A model generated the notes under the pieces. The model was not told the origin of the DNA and did not search any database. It worked only from the letters and a program-made list of their open reading frames with translations. From assembly GCA_037349315.1 (NCBI GenBank), contig JBAIAC010000158.1:744001-808000 (forward strand): a stretch of 64,000 nt of DNA. Reading direction: 5' to 3'. Positions within the stretch are counted from its first letter, which is position 1; each line of letters starts with the position of its first letter. Shown piece by piece: positions 25,101 through 38,714 of this stretch. The stretch is from Chelydra serpentina (taxonomy: Eukaryota; Chordata; Testudines; Chelydridae). The translations under genes and the position numbers were made by a program.

Positions 25101-28100
25101 GATAGATAGATAGATAATTAGATAGATAGGTTGATTATTAGATAGGTATATAATTAGATTGATAATTAGATAGATAGGTAATTAGATAGTTAGATGGATA
25201 ATTAGATAGATAATTAGATGTATAGATAATTAGATAGATAGGTAGATAATTACATAGATAATTAGAGATGTAGGTAATTAGATAATTACATATTAGGTCA
25301 TTAAATATATAAATAGATAGATACATATTTAGATAGCTAGATAGATAATTAGATTGATAGATAAATAATTACATAGATAGAAAATTAGATCATTAGAAAG
25401 ATACATAATTACATAGATAATTATATAGATAGACAGATAATTAGATAGATAGGTAGATTATTAGCTAGATAGATAATTAGATAGATTATTAGATAAATAC
25501 ATAGCTAATTAGATAGTTAAATAGACAGCTAGATAGATAATTAAATAGATAGATAATTAGTTAATTAGATCGATAATTAGACAGATAGATAGAGAATTAG
25601 ATAATTATATAGATAGATAAATAATTAGATATATTATTAGATAAATAAATAGATAATGAGAAAGATAAATAGATACCTAGATAGATAATTAGATAGTTAG
25701 ATAATTAGATAGATTGGTACATTCTTATATAGATAGATAATTAGATAGATAGATAATTAGATAGATAGATAATTAGATATATTGGTAGATTATTAGATAG
25801 ATATATAATTAAATAGATAGAAAATTAGATAAATAGAAAGATAGATAAATAGCTAGATAATTAGAAAGCTAGATAGATAATTAGATAGATAATTAGATAG
25901 ATTGGTAGATAATTAGAAAGATAGATAATTAGATAGACAATTAGATAGATATTTAGATAGCTAGATAGATAATTCAATAGATAATTAGATAGATGGATAA
26001 TTAGATAGATTATTACATAAATAAATAGATAATAAGAAAGATAAATAGATAGCTAGATAGATAATTAGATAGATATATATTTAGTTAATTAGATCGATAA
26101 TTAGATAGATAGAGAATTAGACAGATAATTAGATAGATAGATAATTAGATAGAAAATTTGATAATTAGAAAGATAGATAATTAGACCGCTAGATAGATAA
26201 TTAGATAGATAGATAATTAGATAGATAGATAGATAGATAATTAGATAGATAGGTTGATTATTAGATAGATGGATAATTAGATAGATGATTGGATAGATAG
26301 ATGATTAGATAGATAGTTAGATATTAGATAGATAAACAGATAATAAGACAGATAATTGGATAATTAGATAGATAGTTATCAAGATAGATAATTAGAGAGA
26401 TAGATAATTAGATAGATAGCTAATTAGATAGATAATTAGCTGGATAGATAATTAGATAGATAATTAGATATTTAGATAGATAAATAGTAAGATAGAAAAT
26501 TAGATAATTAATAAGATAGATAATTAGATAGTTTGATAGATAATTAGATAGATAGGTTGATTATTATATAGATAGATAATTAGATACATAATTAGATAGA
26601 TAGATGATTAGATAGATAATTTGATAGATAATTAGAGAGATAGATATTAGATAGATAAATATATAATTAGATATATAATTAGATAGATAAGCAGATAATT
26701 AGATAGTTAATTAGATAGACATATAATTAGATAATTAGATAGATAGATAGATAGATAATTAGATATATAGATAGCTAATTTGATAAACAATTAGATAGCT
26801 AAAAAGACAGCTAGATAGATAATTAGATAGATAGATAATTAGTTAATTAGATCGATAATTAGAAAGATAGATAATTAGATAGATAATTAGACAGCTAGAT
26901 AGATAATTAGATAGATCATTAGATAGATAGCTAATTAGATAGATTGGTAGATTATTAGATTGATAGATAATAGATAGAAAATTAGATAATTAGAAAGATA
27001 GATCCTTAGATAATTAGATAGATAGATAGATAATAATATAGATAGATAATTATATAGATATGTAGATTATTAGATAGGTAGGTAATTAGATAGATAATTA
27101 GACAGATAGATAATTAGATAATTAGATAGATAATTAGATATATAATTAGATTTATAGATAATTAGATAGCTAGACAGATAATTAGATAGATAGATAAAGA
27201 ATTAGATAGATAGGTAGATTATTAGATAGATAATTAGATAGATTATTAGATAAATACATAGATAATTAAATAGATAAATAGACAGCTAGTTGGATAAATA
27301 GATAGATAGATAATTAGTTAATTAGATCGATAATTAGACAGATAGAATGAGAATTAGATAATTATATAGATAGAGAGATAATTAGATAGATAGAAAATTA
27401 GATAATTAGAAAGATAGATAAATAGCTAGATAATTAGACAGCTAGACAGATAATTAGATAGATAATTAGATAGATAGATAATTAGATAGATAGATAATTA
27501 GATAATTAGTAAGCTAGATAGATAATTAGAAAATTAGTTAATTAGATAGATAGATAATTAGATAGATATGTTGATTATTAGATAGGTAGATAATTACATA
27601 GATATGTTGATTATTAGATAGGTAGATAATTAGATAGATAAATAGATAGATAGATATTTAGAAAGAGAGATAATTAGATAGATATTTAGATAGCTGGATA
27701 GATAATTCAATAGATAATCAGATAGATAGATAATTAGATAGATTATTAGATAAATACATAGATAATTAGATAGCTAAATAGATAGCTAGATAGATAATTA
27801 GAAAGAAAGATAATTAGTTAATTAGATCGATAATTAGATAGATAGAGAATTAGATAGATAATTAGATAGATATATAATTAGATAGATAGAAAATTAGATA
27901 ATTAGAAAGATAGATAATTAGATAGATAATTAGAAAGCTAGATAGATAATTAGATAGATAGATAATTAGATAGATAGATAGATAGATAGGTTGATTATTA
28001 GATAGATGGATAATCAGATAGATGATTGGATAGATAGATGATTAGATAGATAGATAGATATTAGATAGATAAACAGATAATTAGACAGTTAATTAGATAG

Positions 28101-31100
28101 ACAGATAATTGGATAATTAGATAGATAGTTAGCAAGATAGTTAATTAGAGAGATAGATAATTAGAGAGATAGATAATTAGATAGATAGATAATTAGATAG
28201 ATAATTAGATGGATAGATAATTAGATAGATAATTAGATATTTAGATAGATAAATAAAAAGATAGAAAATTAGATAATTAATAAGATAGATAATTAGATAG
28301 TTTGATAGATAATTAGATAGATAGGTTGATTATTATATAGATAGATGATTAGATAGATAATTTGATAGATAATTAGAGAGATAGATATTAGATAGATAAA
28401 TATATAATTAGATATATAATTAGATAGATAAGCAGATAATTAGATAGTTAATTAGATAGACAGATAATTAGATAATTAGATAGATAGATAGATAGATAGA
28501 TAATTAGATATATAGATAGCTAATTTGATAAACAATTAGAGAGCTAAAAAGATAGCTAGCTAGATAATTAGATAGATAGATAATTAGTTAATTAGATAGA
28601 TAGATAATTAGATAGATTGGTAGATTATTAAATTGATAGATAATTAAATAGATATAAAATTAGATAATTAGAAAGATAGATCCTTAGATAATTAGATAGA
28701 TAGGTAGATAATTATATAGATATGTAGATTATTAGATAGGTAGATAATTAGATAGATAATTAGACAGGTAGATAATTAGATAATTAGATAGATAATTAGA
28801 TATATAATTAGATTTATAGATAATTAGATAGATAGATAGATAATTAGAGATGTAGGTAATTAGATAATTACATATTAGGTAATTAAATAGATAAATAGAT
28901 AGATAGATCGATATTTAGATAGCTAGATAGATAATTAGATAGATAGATAAAGAATTAGATAGATAGAAAATTAGATAATTAGAAAGATACATAATTACAT
29001 AATTAGATAGATAGAGATATAATTAGATAGATAGGTAGATTATTAGATAGATAGATAATTAGATAGATTATTAGATAAATACATAGATAATTAGATAGAT
29101 AAATAGACAGCTAGATAGATAAATAGATAGATAGACAATTAGTTAATTAGATCGATAATTAGATAGAATGAGAATTAGATAATTATATAGATAGAGAAAT
29201 AATTAGATAGATAGAAAATTAGATAATTAGAAAGATAGATAAATAGCTAGATAATTAGACAGCTGGATAGATAATTAGATAGATAATTAGATAGATAGAT
29301 AATTAGATAGATAGATAAATAATTAGATAGATAGAAAATTAGATACTTAGAAAGGTACATAATAAGATAGATAATTAGATAGATAGAGAGATAATTAGTT
29401 AGATAGGTAGATTATTAGCTAGATAGATAATTATAAGATAAATACAGAGATAAATAGACAGCTAGATAGATAATTAGATAGATAGATAATTAGTTAATTA
29501 GAACGATAATTAGACAGATATATAGAATATTAGAGATGTAGGTAATTAGATTATTACATATTAGGAAATTAAATAGATAAATAGATAGATAGATATTTAG
29601 ATAGCTAGATAGATTATTAGATTGATAGAGAAATTATTAGAAAGATAGATAATTAGATAGAGAATTAGACAGCTAGATAGCTAATTAGATAGATAGATAA
29701 TTAGGTAGATTGGTAGATTATTAGATAGATAGATAATTAAATAGATAGAAAACTAGATAATTAGAAAGAAAGATACTTAGATAATTAGATAGATAGATAA
29801 TTAGATAAATATGTAGATTATTAGATAGGTAGATAATTGGATAGATAATTAGATATATAGATAATTAGATAGATAGATAATTAGATAGATAGGTTGATTA
29901 TTAGATAGATGGATAATTAGATAGATAATTAGATTGATAGATGATAGATAGATAGATATTAGATAAATAAACAGATAATTAGATAGTTAATTAGATAGAC
30001 AGATAATTGGATAATTAGATAGATAGTTAGCAAGATAGATAATTAGAGAGATAGATAGATAATAAGAGAGATAGATAATTAGAGAGATAGATATTAGATA
30101 GATAAATAGATATTAGATAGATAATTAGATGGATAGATAATTAGATATTTAGATAGATAAATAGATAGATAGAAAATTAGATAATTAATAAGATAGATAA
30201 TTAGCTAGATAGATAGATAATTAGATAGATAGGTTGATTATTATATAGATAGATAATTAGATAGATAATTAGAGAGATAGTTATTAGATAGATAAATATA
30301 TAATTAGATATATAATTAGATAGATAAGCAGATAATTAGATAATTAGATTGGTAGTTTATTAGATAGTTAGATAATTAAATAGATAGAAAATTAGATAAT
30401 TAGAAAGATAGATCCTTAGATAATTAGATAGATAGATAGATAATTAGATAGATATGTCGATTATTAGATAGGTAGATAATTGGATAGATAATTACATAGA
30501 TAGATAATTAGAGATGTAGGTAATTAGATAATTACATATTAGGTAATTAAATAGATAAATAGATAGATAGATATTTAGATAGCTAGATAGATAATTAGAT
30601 AGATAGATAGATAATTAGAGATGTAGGTAATTAGATAATTACATATTAGGTAATTAAATAGATAAATAGATAGATAGATCGATATTTAGATAGCTAGATA
30701 GATAATTAGATAGATAGATAAAGAATTAGATAGATAGAAAATTAGATAATTAGAAAGATACATAATTACATAATTAGATAGATAGAGATATAATTAGATA
30801 GATAGGTAGATTATTAGATAGATAGATAATTAGATAGATTATTAGATAAATACATAGATAATTAGATAGATAAATAGACAGCTAGATAGATAAATAGATA
30901 GATAGACAATTAGTTAATTAGATCGATAATTAGATAGAATGAGAATTAGATTATTATATAGATAGAGAAATAATTAGATAGATAGAAAATTAGATAATTA
31001 GAAAGATAGATAAATAGCTAGATAATTAGACAGCTGGATAGATAATTAGATAGATAGATAATTAGATAGATAGATAAATAATTAGATAGATAGAAAATTA

Positions 31101-33076
31101 GATAATTAGAAAGGTACATAATAAGATAGATAATTAGATAGATAGAGAGATAATTAGTTAGATAGGTAGATTATTAGCTAGATAGATAATTATAAGATAA
31201 ATACAGAGATAAATAGACAGCTAGATAGATAATTAGATAGATAGATAATTAGTTAATTAGAACGATAATTAGACAGATATATAGAGTATTAGAGATGTAG
31301 GTAATTAGATGATTACATATTAGGAAATTAAATAGATAAATAGATAGATAGATATTTAGATAGCTAGATAGATTATTAGATTGATAGAGAAATTATTAGA
31401 AAGATAGATAATTAGATAGAGAATTAGACAGCTAGATAGCTAATTAGATAGATAGATAATTAGGTAGATTGGTAGATTATTAGATAGATAGATAATTAAA
31501 TAGATAGAAAACTAGATAATTAGAAAGAAAGATACTTAGATAATTAGATAGATAGATAATTAGATAAATATGTAGATTATTAGATAGGTAGATAATTGGA
31601 TAGATAATTAGATATATAGATAATTAGATAGATAGTTAATTAGATAGATAGGTTGATTATTAGATAGATGGATAATTAGATAGATAATTAGATTGATAGA
31701 TGATAGATAGATAGATATTAGATAAATAAACAGATAATTAGATAGTTAATTAGATAGACAGATAATTGGATAATTAGATAGATAGTTAGCAAGATAGATA
31801 ATTAGAGAGATAGATAATTAGAGAGATAGATATTAGATAGATAAATAGATATTAGATAGATAATTAGATGGATAGATAATTAGATATTTAGATAGATAAA
31901 TAGATAGATAGAAAATTAGATAATTAATAAGATAGATAATTAGCTAGATAGATAGATAATTAGATAGATAGGTTGATTATTATATAGATAGATAATTAGA
32001 TAGATAATTAGAGAGATAGTTATTAGATAGATAAATATATAATTAGATATATAATTAGATAGATAAGCAGTTTATTAGATAGTTAGATAATTAAATAGAT
32101 AGAAAATTAGATAATTAGAAAGATAGATCCTTAGATAATTAGATAGATAGATAGATAATTAGATAGATATGTCGATTATTAGATAGGTAGATAATTGGAT
32201 AGATAATTACATAGATAGATAATTAGAGATGTAGGTAATTAGATAATTACAAATTAGGTAATTAAATAGATAAATAGATAGATAGATATTTAGATAGCTA
32301 GATAGATAATTAGATAGATAGATAAATAATTAGATAGATAGAAAATTAGATAATTAGAAATTTACATAATTACATAGATAATTAGATATATAGAGAGATA
32401 ATTAGATAGATAATAAGATAGATATATAATTAGATAGATTATTAGATAAATAAATAGATAATTAGAAATATAAATAGATAGCTAGATAGATAATTAGATA
32501 TATAGATAATTAGATAGATAGATAATTAGATAGATTGGTAGATTATTAGATAGATAGATAATTATATAGATAGAGAGATAATTAGATAGATAGAAAATTA
32601 GATAATTAGAAAGACAGAGAATTAGATAGATATGTTGATTATTAGATAGGTAGATAATTAGATAGATAAATAGATAGATAGATAATTAGATGGATAATTA
32701 GATAGATAATTAGATAAATATGTAGATTATTAGATAGATGGATAATTAGATAGATAATTAGATAGATAGATGATTAGATAGATAGATATTAGATAGATAA
32801 ACAGATAATTAGATAGTTAATTAGATAGACAGATAGTTGGATAATTAGATAGATAGTTAGCAAGATAGATAATTAGATAGATAATTAGAGAGATAGATAA
32901 TTTGAGAGATAGATAGATAATTAGATAGATAGATAATTAGATAGCTATATATTAGATAGATAGATAGATATTAGATAGATAATTAGATATTTAGATAGAT
33001 AAATAGATAGATAGAAAATTAGATAATTAATGAGATAGATAATTAGATAGCTAGATAGATAATTAGATAGATAGGT
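16171..33076 (+). repeat. GATA/ATTA satellite array, middle block (16.9 kb)
   Basis: The composition and variant words match 1-6530, in the same orientation. Recurring modules include GATTGGTAGATTATTAG, AGAGATGTAGGTAATTAG with ATTACATATTAGGTAATT, and GATAGATATGTTGATTATTAG. Several long segments are repeated with few changes: about 18890-19300 returns at 22980-23390, about 19240-19420 returns near 22510-22690, and 28846-30600 returns at 30615-32250. A short reversed patch CTATCGATCTATAATT occurs near 21118. The last about 120 bp before block B match the last 120 bp before block A nearly base for base. No gene is supported. Confidence 0.95.
28846..32250 (+). repeat. Two tandem copies of a ~1.76-kb satellite segment
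   Basis: The stretch from about 28846 to 30600 is repeated at about 30615 to 32250 with only a few substitutions and small gaps. Marker words give the offset: the AGAGATGTAGG word at 29532 returns at about 31290, and the one at 28848 returns at about 30617. The similarity is much higher than between random parts of the array, so this is a recent unequal exchange or slippage event. Confidence 0.75.
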
Positions 33077-33761
33077 TGGCCACCCCTGTTGTAGGGACTG
33101 GTGGGGGCTCGTGTTGCAACGGTCAGTTCTCAGCGTTCCCTTTTGATTTGAATGTGGGCATCTTTCAGTTCTCCTGCAGCTTCAGCCTTTCAAGTGCCTT
33201 GGAGGCAGAATTCGATTATTTTCTCTTTCCGCAGACTAGTCTGGGTGAATTTCCATGGATATAACCTAAAGGGAAGATAACAAAACTGGTGTCGAATTTA
33301 GATTGATATTTCCATAAATAGTATTTCCCTTGGGGAATGGGAACTCCTAATGCACTCCTGGCCTTCAAGTAGAGAATATAAACCTTTTGTCTCATGTAAT
33401 GATTGTCTCATGTATGTGTATCTCCGAATTTACATGATTGAAACACACATAAATGAGCTCAAATATGCAGAAAAAATAAATCTGAAGCTATTGAAAGTGC
33501 TACAGCTCCACTCCCATCCCCTAGCTGTCATCTTGGTAGTTCTCTCAGAAATAATCTCATGGAGATAGACTTCAAAACCCCCATTGGGCTATATAAAATA
33601 GATGTGTAAATTCCCCCCTGCAATTCCTTTCCAGGAAAGGAGTTTAAATAAACTGCTGACCAGATTTCCCATGGGTCTCGGTGTGATTTCTTTGTTATTG
33701 TTTTGGTGGCCTAACTTCTGATTGGACGTTATAAAGAGTATGGGAAATTGTTCATTCAAAG

Positions 33762-34513
33762 CAGGCCTGCACTCGTAAAGCGGCGAGGACCATATTACTC
33801 CAAAGAAAACAGCTGAGGGCCGAAACCCCCCCAGCCCCGCAGAAATACCGCCCCCCCAGCACCGCCCCCTCTGCGGAAACAACCCCTCCTTCCCCAGCGC
33901 TGCTGTGTGGAAGCCTGTAGAGGGGGAAAGAAACAGCGCGCATAGGGTGACCGGATCACAGCAGTAAATAGGACCCACCCACTCCCCGCTCCGCCCCACC
34001 CGGAGGTGTGAATGAGGAAGGCGTGGAAGGCAGCACCTCCAGACAGCTGCAACCCTTGGAGAGGGGATGGGAACCAGACCAAGGACAATCAGACTTGTCA
34101 AGTTGGCTGACTAGAGAAGAGCAGACACACTGACGGCCTCGGGGGTTAGAAGCAAGCACCGTCCTTTGGGAAAACCCTCTTTGCAGCATTGGGACAACCC
34201 CCAGGCCAGAGACAAGCAGAAAAAAGGACCAACGGACACAGTCCCAGATTTTGAATTTGGGAGATTTGCTGCCAGCTCACCTGCCTGCCCGCTGCTGGCC
34301 TCTTACCTTCTGCCGCTGCCCCCGCCCCCTGCCGCTGATTCACCCACTCCCCAGCCTGGCACTGGCCTCTTCACCAGCCTGCCCATCCGCCGGCCGTCCA
34401 GCCCGCCGTTGGCTTGCCTCACCCCGCATTTGCCTACTCACCCCCCCCACGGGTGGCACAGTGAGCCCACGCGGGCCGCATGCAGCCCCCGGGCAGCACA
34501 TTGTGCAGGCCTG
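33762..34513 (+). mobile_element. hAT-type element, copy in block B
   Basis: This is the same insertion as 7217-7967. The target duplication reads ATTCAAAG on the left (33754-33761) and ATTTAAAG on the right (34514-34521), so one base has changed since insertion. No transposase is encoded. Confidence 0.85.
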
Positions 34514-34740
34514 ATTTAAAGTTTACTGGTTATTTTCCCCATGCTAATACATTCCAGATTTTGAAATAGTTGAGAATAAGTCAACATACTTGCAGCTGCT
34601 AATCCATCTTTCCCGCCCCTCAAACCTTCTAGATGACAATCTTTTGTTCCTTTTACTGGGTTCTCTGGGAACAGAGGCTTATTGGTTTTCACCTTGGCCT
34701 TATCTGTCCCCAGTGTCCGAGCATTCTGTGCACAAAGGAG

Positions 34741-35011
34741 TGACGTTAGTGACAATAACTGCGACCATACAGATCATTGTTACAACCAAGGTCCTGTAGT
34801 GGCACCAAATCTTATATAAAGGGGGTCAAACCAGGTTATGCTTGGCTGGTTATGATTATGCCATTTATATGCATGTATCAGTTTTGTAGTTGAAGTTATG
34901 AATATTGGCTTCATACTGTCTGTAGTTCAATGGCTTTATACTGTATGTCTGTATTTCAAACTGGGGCTGGGCTTCTGGGACCCAGGACAAGCTATCAGCT
35001 CTGCCAGGCAT
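34741..35011 (+). mobile_element. Truncated LTR, block B
   Basis: Only the first 270 bp of the U3 region remain, starting TGACGTTAGTGAC. The rest, including the TATA box and polyadenylation signal, is missing because satellite joins here. Confidence 0.85.
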
Positions 35012-35190
35012 AGAGAGAGAGATTGATAGATATTGATTCTCTATGTATCTAATTATCTATCTTTCTAATTATATAATTATAATTATCTATCTTTCTAATT
35101 ATCTAATTTTAACAAATTTATTCGAGATATATCTATCTGTCTAATTATCGATTAATTAACTAATTATCTATCTATCTAATTATCTGTCTA
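35012..35190 (-). repeat. Short inverted satellite patch
   Basis: About 180 bp of the same satellite occur in the opposite orientation to the array on the other side of block B (TATCTAATTATCTATC form). It starts with AGAGAGAGATTGATAGATA in the forward sense and switches sense near 35030. It separates block B from unrelated sequence beginning near 35191. Confidence 0.85.
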
Positions 35191-35527
35191 ACAAGAACCA
35201 GCCAGTGACTCTGAGGAGGAAAATAGCCACCAAGAAGCTGGCTAGAGCTGCCAGGATCCCCAGAAAGGCCACCATGCCCATGTCCAGGAGTAGTCCTAAG
35301 GGACTGCAGCAGGGACAAAAAAAGGCCGAGTAGAGCCCCCCAAAGGTCACTCCTAACAAACCCCAGAAGGTGGTCAAGAGCCCACCTGAAAGCAAGACAG
35401 GAGAGAGCAAGGCTAAAACCAAACCAAAAGCCAGGGCTAAGCAGGTGGCCCTGAGAAAGAAATGACGAGATTTCCATGGGGATGACTTCTGCTCCCCTAA
35501 TGCTCTTTTATGACTTACGCTGGACAA
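35180..35527 (-). pseudogene. Hydrophobic reading frame cut by satellite
   Basis: An open minus-strand frame of about 115 codons has three or four strongly hydrophobic stretches separated by short loops, including a Cys-rich FFCPCC turn, and would span a membrane several times. There is no ATG at the open end. TTTGTCCAG just upstream could be a splice acceptor, so this may be an internal exon. The frame meets the satellite at about 35190 and stops within it. I do not recognise the family. It could also be a chance open frame, though the hydrophobic pattern argues against that. Confidence 0.35.
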
Positions 35528-36903
35528 ACAGCCCCACGGAGAGCAAAGTAAGGTGGTGGCAGTGAGGGGGTGGGAGAGGAGGGTGTTTCTCTTACACAGG
35601 GGAAGTGTTGTGTTTTGTGCAGCACCTTCCAGATGAATGCAGCACTGACAGGGGGTCTGCCCATGACTCCTACGTGAGTTTGTGATCTGCTTCTGCTATT
35701 TACGAGGGACACTCGCTATTTGAGGCATAGATACGCAGCACATCTGGGATGACGACAGGTTACAAATGCTGGGTTCAATGACAGATGAGGTCAGGAGAGG
35801 TTCTGGAAGGGGAATGGCAGCGCCACACGGGGTCCTAATACTCAGACAGGGGCCTCACTTTCACTTCCCCTTTGTTTTCCATCACTCATTCCCTAACAGC
35901 CCCTCCACACACACACAGAGTCACAACCCTCTCTGTGTCCCACACACACTCCATTGGCGACAGCCTCTCTGTGACTCCCCCAGATGGGGCTTGTCTCTGC
36001 ATCACCCCAGCAGGGAAGGAGAGAGTCTGAAGGAGGACAAGAGACAGGTGGGGCTAGAGAGGAATGGAAGAGACACTTCCTCCTCCTCCTCTTAACAGAC
36101 ACCTTAATCTCTCCCTTGAGAAGTTCCAGCCCTAGGTGGTTCAATCCAGTCACCTACCCATTACCAGCTGGTGGCAGGACCCAGCTTTAGCACTGAAGGA
36201 TGCCCCTGTTCCTGCTTTCCTGAGGGACTATAACTTGGATTTTGTGTGGTTCACTCAACTCCCTCCCCCGCCCCCAGATCCATCCTTGAGACAAGGAGGC
36301 CAGCATGTCAATGTGTGCTCCAGGGGGCAAGGGGTTAGCGCACAGTACTTCTAGAGCAGTGCTGAGGGGAGGGATGCTGAGGTGGGGAGTTTAAGCTTTA
36401 CCTGAAGCACTGTCTGTTTTCTTTAATTAAATGACATCTGCCATTCATCCTGCCCTGTGGAAAATACAATCCCAGCTCAGTAGACACTGAGAAAGGGAGA
36501 CATCAAGGTCAGTCCCCTTTACTTGTGACTTTGTCTCAACCTATTTGCCATTGTGGGGTGCATATGCAGCTGTGTGTTATGTGGGCTGCATCCACACAAT
36601 ATCTACACTAATTGTGTGTCTCTGAGGATGTCACATGGGCCGCACGTCTGCTGATTGGGCCCCAGGCTGAAAACCACAGAGCGCAGGGCAGAATCTACAG
36701 CTCTGTGATACTCTGCTGTCCACCAACCCTCTGTGTCGCGATGGCTCAAGCAGGTTTGGGAGGCGGCAGGCGGCTGCCTCCCAGCTCCAGGCTCAGCTGC
36801 TGAGTGGGGAGCCAAGAAGCTGCCATGGTGAGCCCTCCCCCGTCCCCCCGCTGCCCGCAGGAGGGGGCTGGCTGTGGGGGGGGGTGGCGTTAGCTGAGGG
36901 GCA
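35528..36903. other. Unassigned sequence
   Basis: No gene or repeat family is recognised with confidence. A short CA-rich run lies near 35905-35950. The stretch 36600-36840 looks like old repeat debris (GGGCCGCACGTCTGCTGATT). Confidence 0.4.
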
Positions 36904-36960
36904 CAGGGCTGGTGCAAGGAAGTTTTGCCTAGGGTGTGAAACGTCCTTGCACCGGCCCTG
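36904..36960. mobile_element. Short foldback element
   Basis: The 57 bp form an inverted repeat with 25-bp arms (CAGGGCTGGTGCAAGGAAG against its near-complement), 21 of 25 matching, around a seven-base centre. The CAGGGCYGGTGCAAGG end resembles terminal repeats of non-autonomous DNA transposons. No target duplication is clear. Confidence 0.5.
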
Positions 36961-37282
36961 CCCGGACACCCCCTCCATCTACTCCTGGGGATTCTGCGCC
37001 ACTGCGCACAAGCAGAATTCATGTCTGGAACCTGTTATTATCCGCACAGAAAATACACTCTGGCCAAGAAGTGCTGCAGTTCCACTTTTTGCCCACCAGA
37101 ATCTGCGGCAATGGTTAAAAAATTTGGCCCCGACCGTTTCTTGTTTCCGCAGACTAGACATTTTAGCAAACTTTAGAATTCCTTGTTGCCAAACACTGTG
37201 AAACTCCCCTTTCTCCTTCACAGAGGGCTTTAACCCCCCTTATCTCACTCAGGCTCACGACTGCCCTGAGCTCGAGAATTGT
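36961..37282. other. Old repeat debris
   Basis: GGGATTCTGCGCCACTGCGC and the sequence after it resemble an old dispersed reptile repeat of uncertain class. No gene is seen. Confidence 0.4.
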
Positions 37283-37425
37283 CCATGTTCCCATTGGACA
37301 AATGGGGAGGAGCCTGAGGTACAGAGAAGGGAAGTGACCTACCCAAGGCCTACACAGCAAGGCGGTGGCAGAGGCAGAAAGAGAAGCCACCAGTCCTGAC
37401 TCCTGTTCTAACGGACAACCACAAC
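37283..37425 (+). mobile_element. MIR-type CORE-SINE fragment
   Basis: It carries the core order GGACAAATGGGGAGG, CTGAGGTACAGAGAAGG, AAGTGACCTACCCAAGG, then CACAGCAAGGCGGTGGCAGA. The tRNA head is not visible. Confidence 0.7.
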
Positions 37426-37847
37426 CACCCCAGAGGCAGGGATAGAGCCCAGGAATCGAGATGGTGGGGAAATTTCATTGAAACAGTTTCTGTCAGAAAA
37501 TCCCATTCAGACTAAACCAATGTGTTTCTTGAAGTCATAACAAGTGGGAGGAGAGTTCTTTGCAAATCTATTTTGTTGCAAAACAAAAGCATCTTCTGTT
37601 TCTCAGAGTGTGTTAAATTGTCTCGTCGCACACAAAGAGGAGACACTTAGATCTCAAAAATTAGATAAGACGCTTCAGTCTGAGCTAAGTAGTTGCTGCT
37701 CTTAACAATTTCAAACTAAAAAATACAAATAAAATAGACTATTTCAGCTATTCTAGTATGTCATAATTTGATCTGAGTAAACGTGATAGGACACCTCATA
37801 TTATGCACTACTCCTACTGACACTCTCCAATGGATCCCATCTTCCAC
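37426..37847. other. A+T-rich sequence, no gene seen
   Basis: There is no recognised gene or repeat apart from weak similarity to old dispersed repeats near 37460-37530. Confidence 0.4.
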
Positions 37848-38010
37848 CCACCGTGAGGTAGGTAGGTAGGAGCGGATCATTATTATCCCTACTTGAAAGA
37901 GGGAGAAGCTAAGGCTGAGAAAGGAGAATTGAATGGTCTTCGGTCACACAACCAGTCAGTGGCAGAGTTGGGAATAAGACCCCAGAGCCCTGATTTTCAA
38001 ACTAACCATC
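37848..38010 (+). mobile_element. Second MIR-type CORE-SINE fragment
   Basis: The CORE-SINE order is visible: ATTATTATCCCTACTTGAAAG, AAGCTAAGGCTGAGAAAGG, GGTCACACAACCAGTCAGTG, then GGCAGAGTTGGGAATAAGAC. A short GGTAGGTAGG repeat precedes it. Confidence 0.65.
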
Positions 38011-38714
38011 GCATCTTGATTTTCATACATTGAATAACCTGAATAAAGTGCTCTGAAATGAGGTCCAGACCAACAACAGTGCACAGTAATTATTCAGCAA
38101 GTATTTTAGGAGAACTGGAAAGTTAGAGAGAATCATGAACTGCTCAGAGACAATTAATGCAGAGAAGCAGCAAAATTTGTCAAACATATGACTGGTTATG
38201 ACTTATTTACTTGGTCTTAAAAGAGAACAACAAGGACCTGAGTCTCCTCCCTGTCAATAACTTCCTGCTCAGCCAATCAGGGTAGAGACTGAGGACGGGA
38301 AGCTGAGGGTTCTCACCAGAGAGCCCATCGAATGGCCCAGGACACTGGTGGGGATCACTGCCCGAGCACTATTTGAGACCCACACACACACACACAGAGG
38401 GGAACAGGAGAAAGGACAAAAGAAGTAAGAGAAGAAGAGAAAGGAGGGAGGGATGGAGGAAAAGGTGAAACAAAAAGGACAAACCCTAATGTCCCCAGTG
38501 ATTCTGTGGGACAAAATTCTAGGTGCGGAATAAAATTCTGCCTCCTTAAGCTCGTGTTTTCCACGCCCAGAATTCAGCTGTCACCAGATGGATCAGACTA
38601 AACAGGTTTCAAACCTCCAGGAGGCTCTTACCTTCCAAATAGGGGCATCTGTTTTCTAGTAAAATCAAAGGAGAAAACTCCAAAGAGATTCCTCCTGGCG
38701 TCTCCAAGGTTTCC
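38011..38714. other. Unassigned sequence with a short CA repeat
   Basis: A CACACACACACACACA run lies at about 38380-38396. The purine-rich stretch 38396-38480 gives chance open frames on the minus strand. No gene is seen. Confidence 0.4.

Larger units (their letters stand above)
33077..35011 (+). repeat. Block B, direct copy of 6531-8484
   Basis: Block B starts at the same satellite junction as block A and runs collinearly, with about one to two percent substitutions by eye. It carries the hAT element and then the start of the LTR. It lacks 14 bp found in the other LTRs (TGAGGTGTCTAAGA). It stops inside the LTR at GCCAGGCAT, where inverted satellite begins. Its copied upstream satellite shows that the duplicated unit included part of the array. 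Confidence 0.9.

Noticed and set aside
25138..25326. 62-codon minus-strand open frame in the satellite
   Set aside because: It is a translated TATC repeat (Tyr-Leu-Ser-Asn pattern), not a gene.
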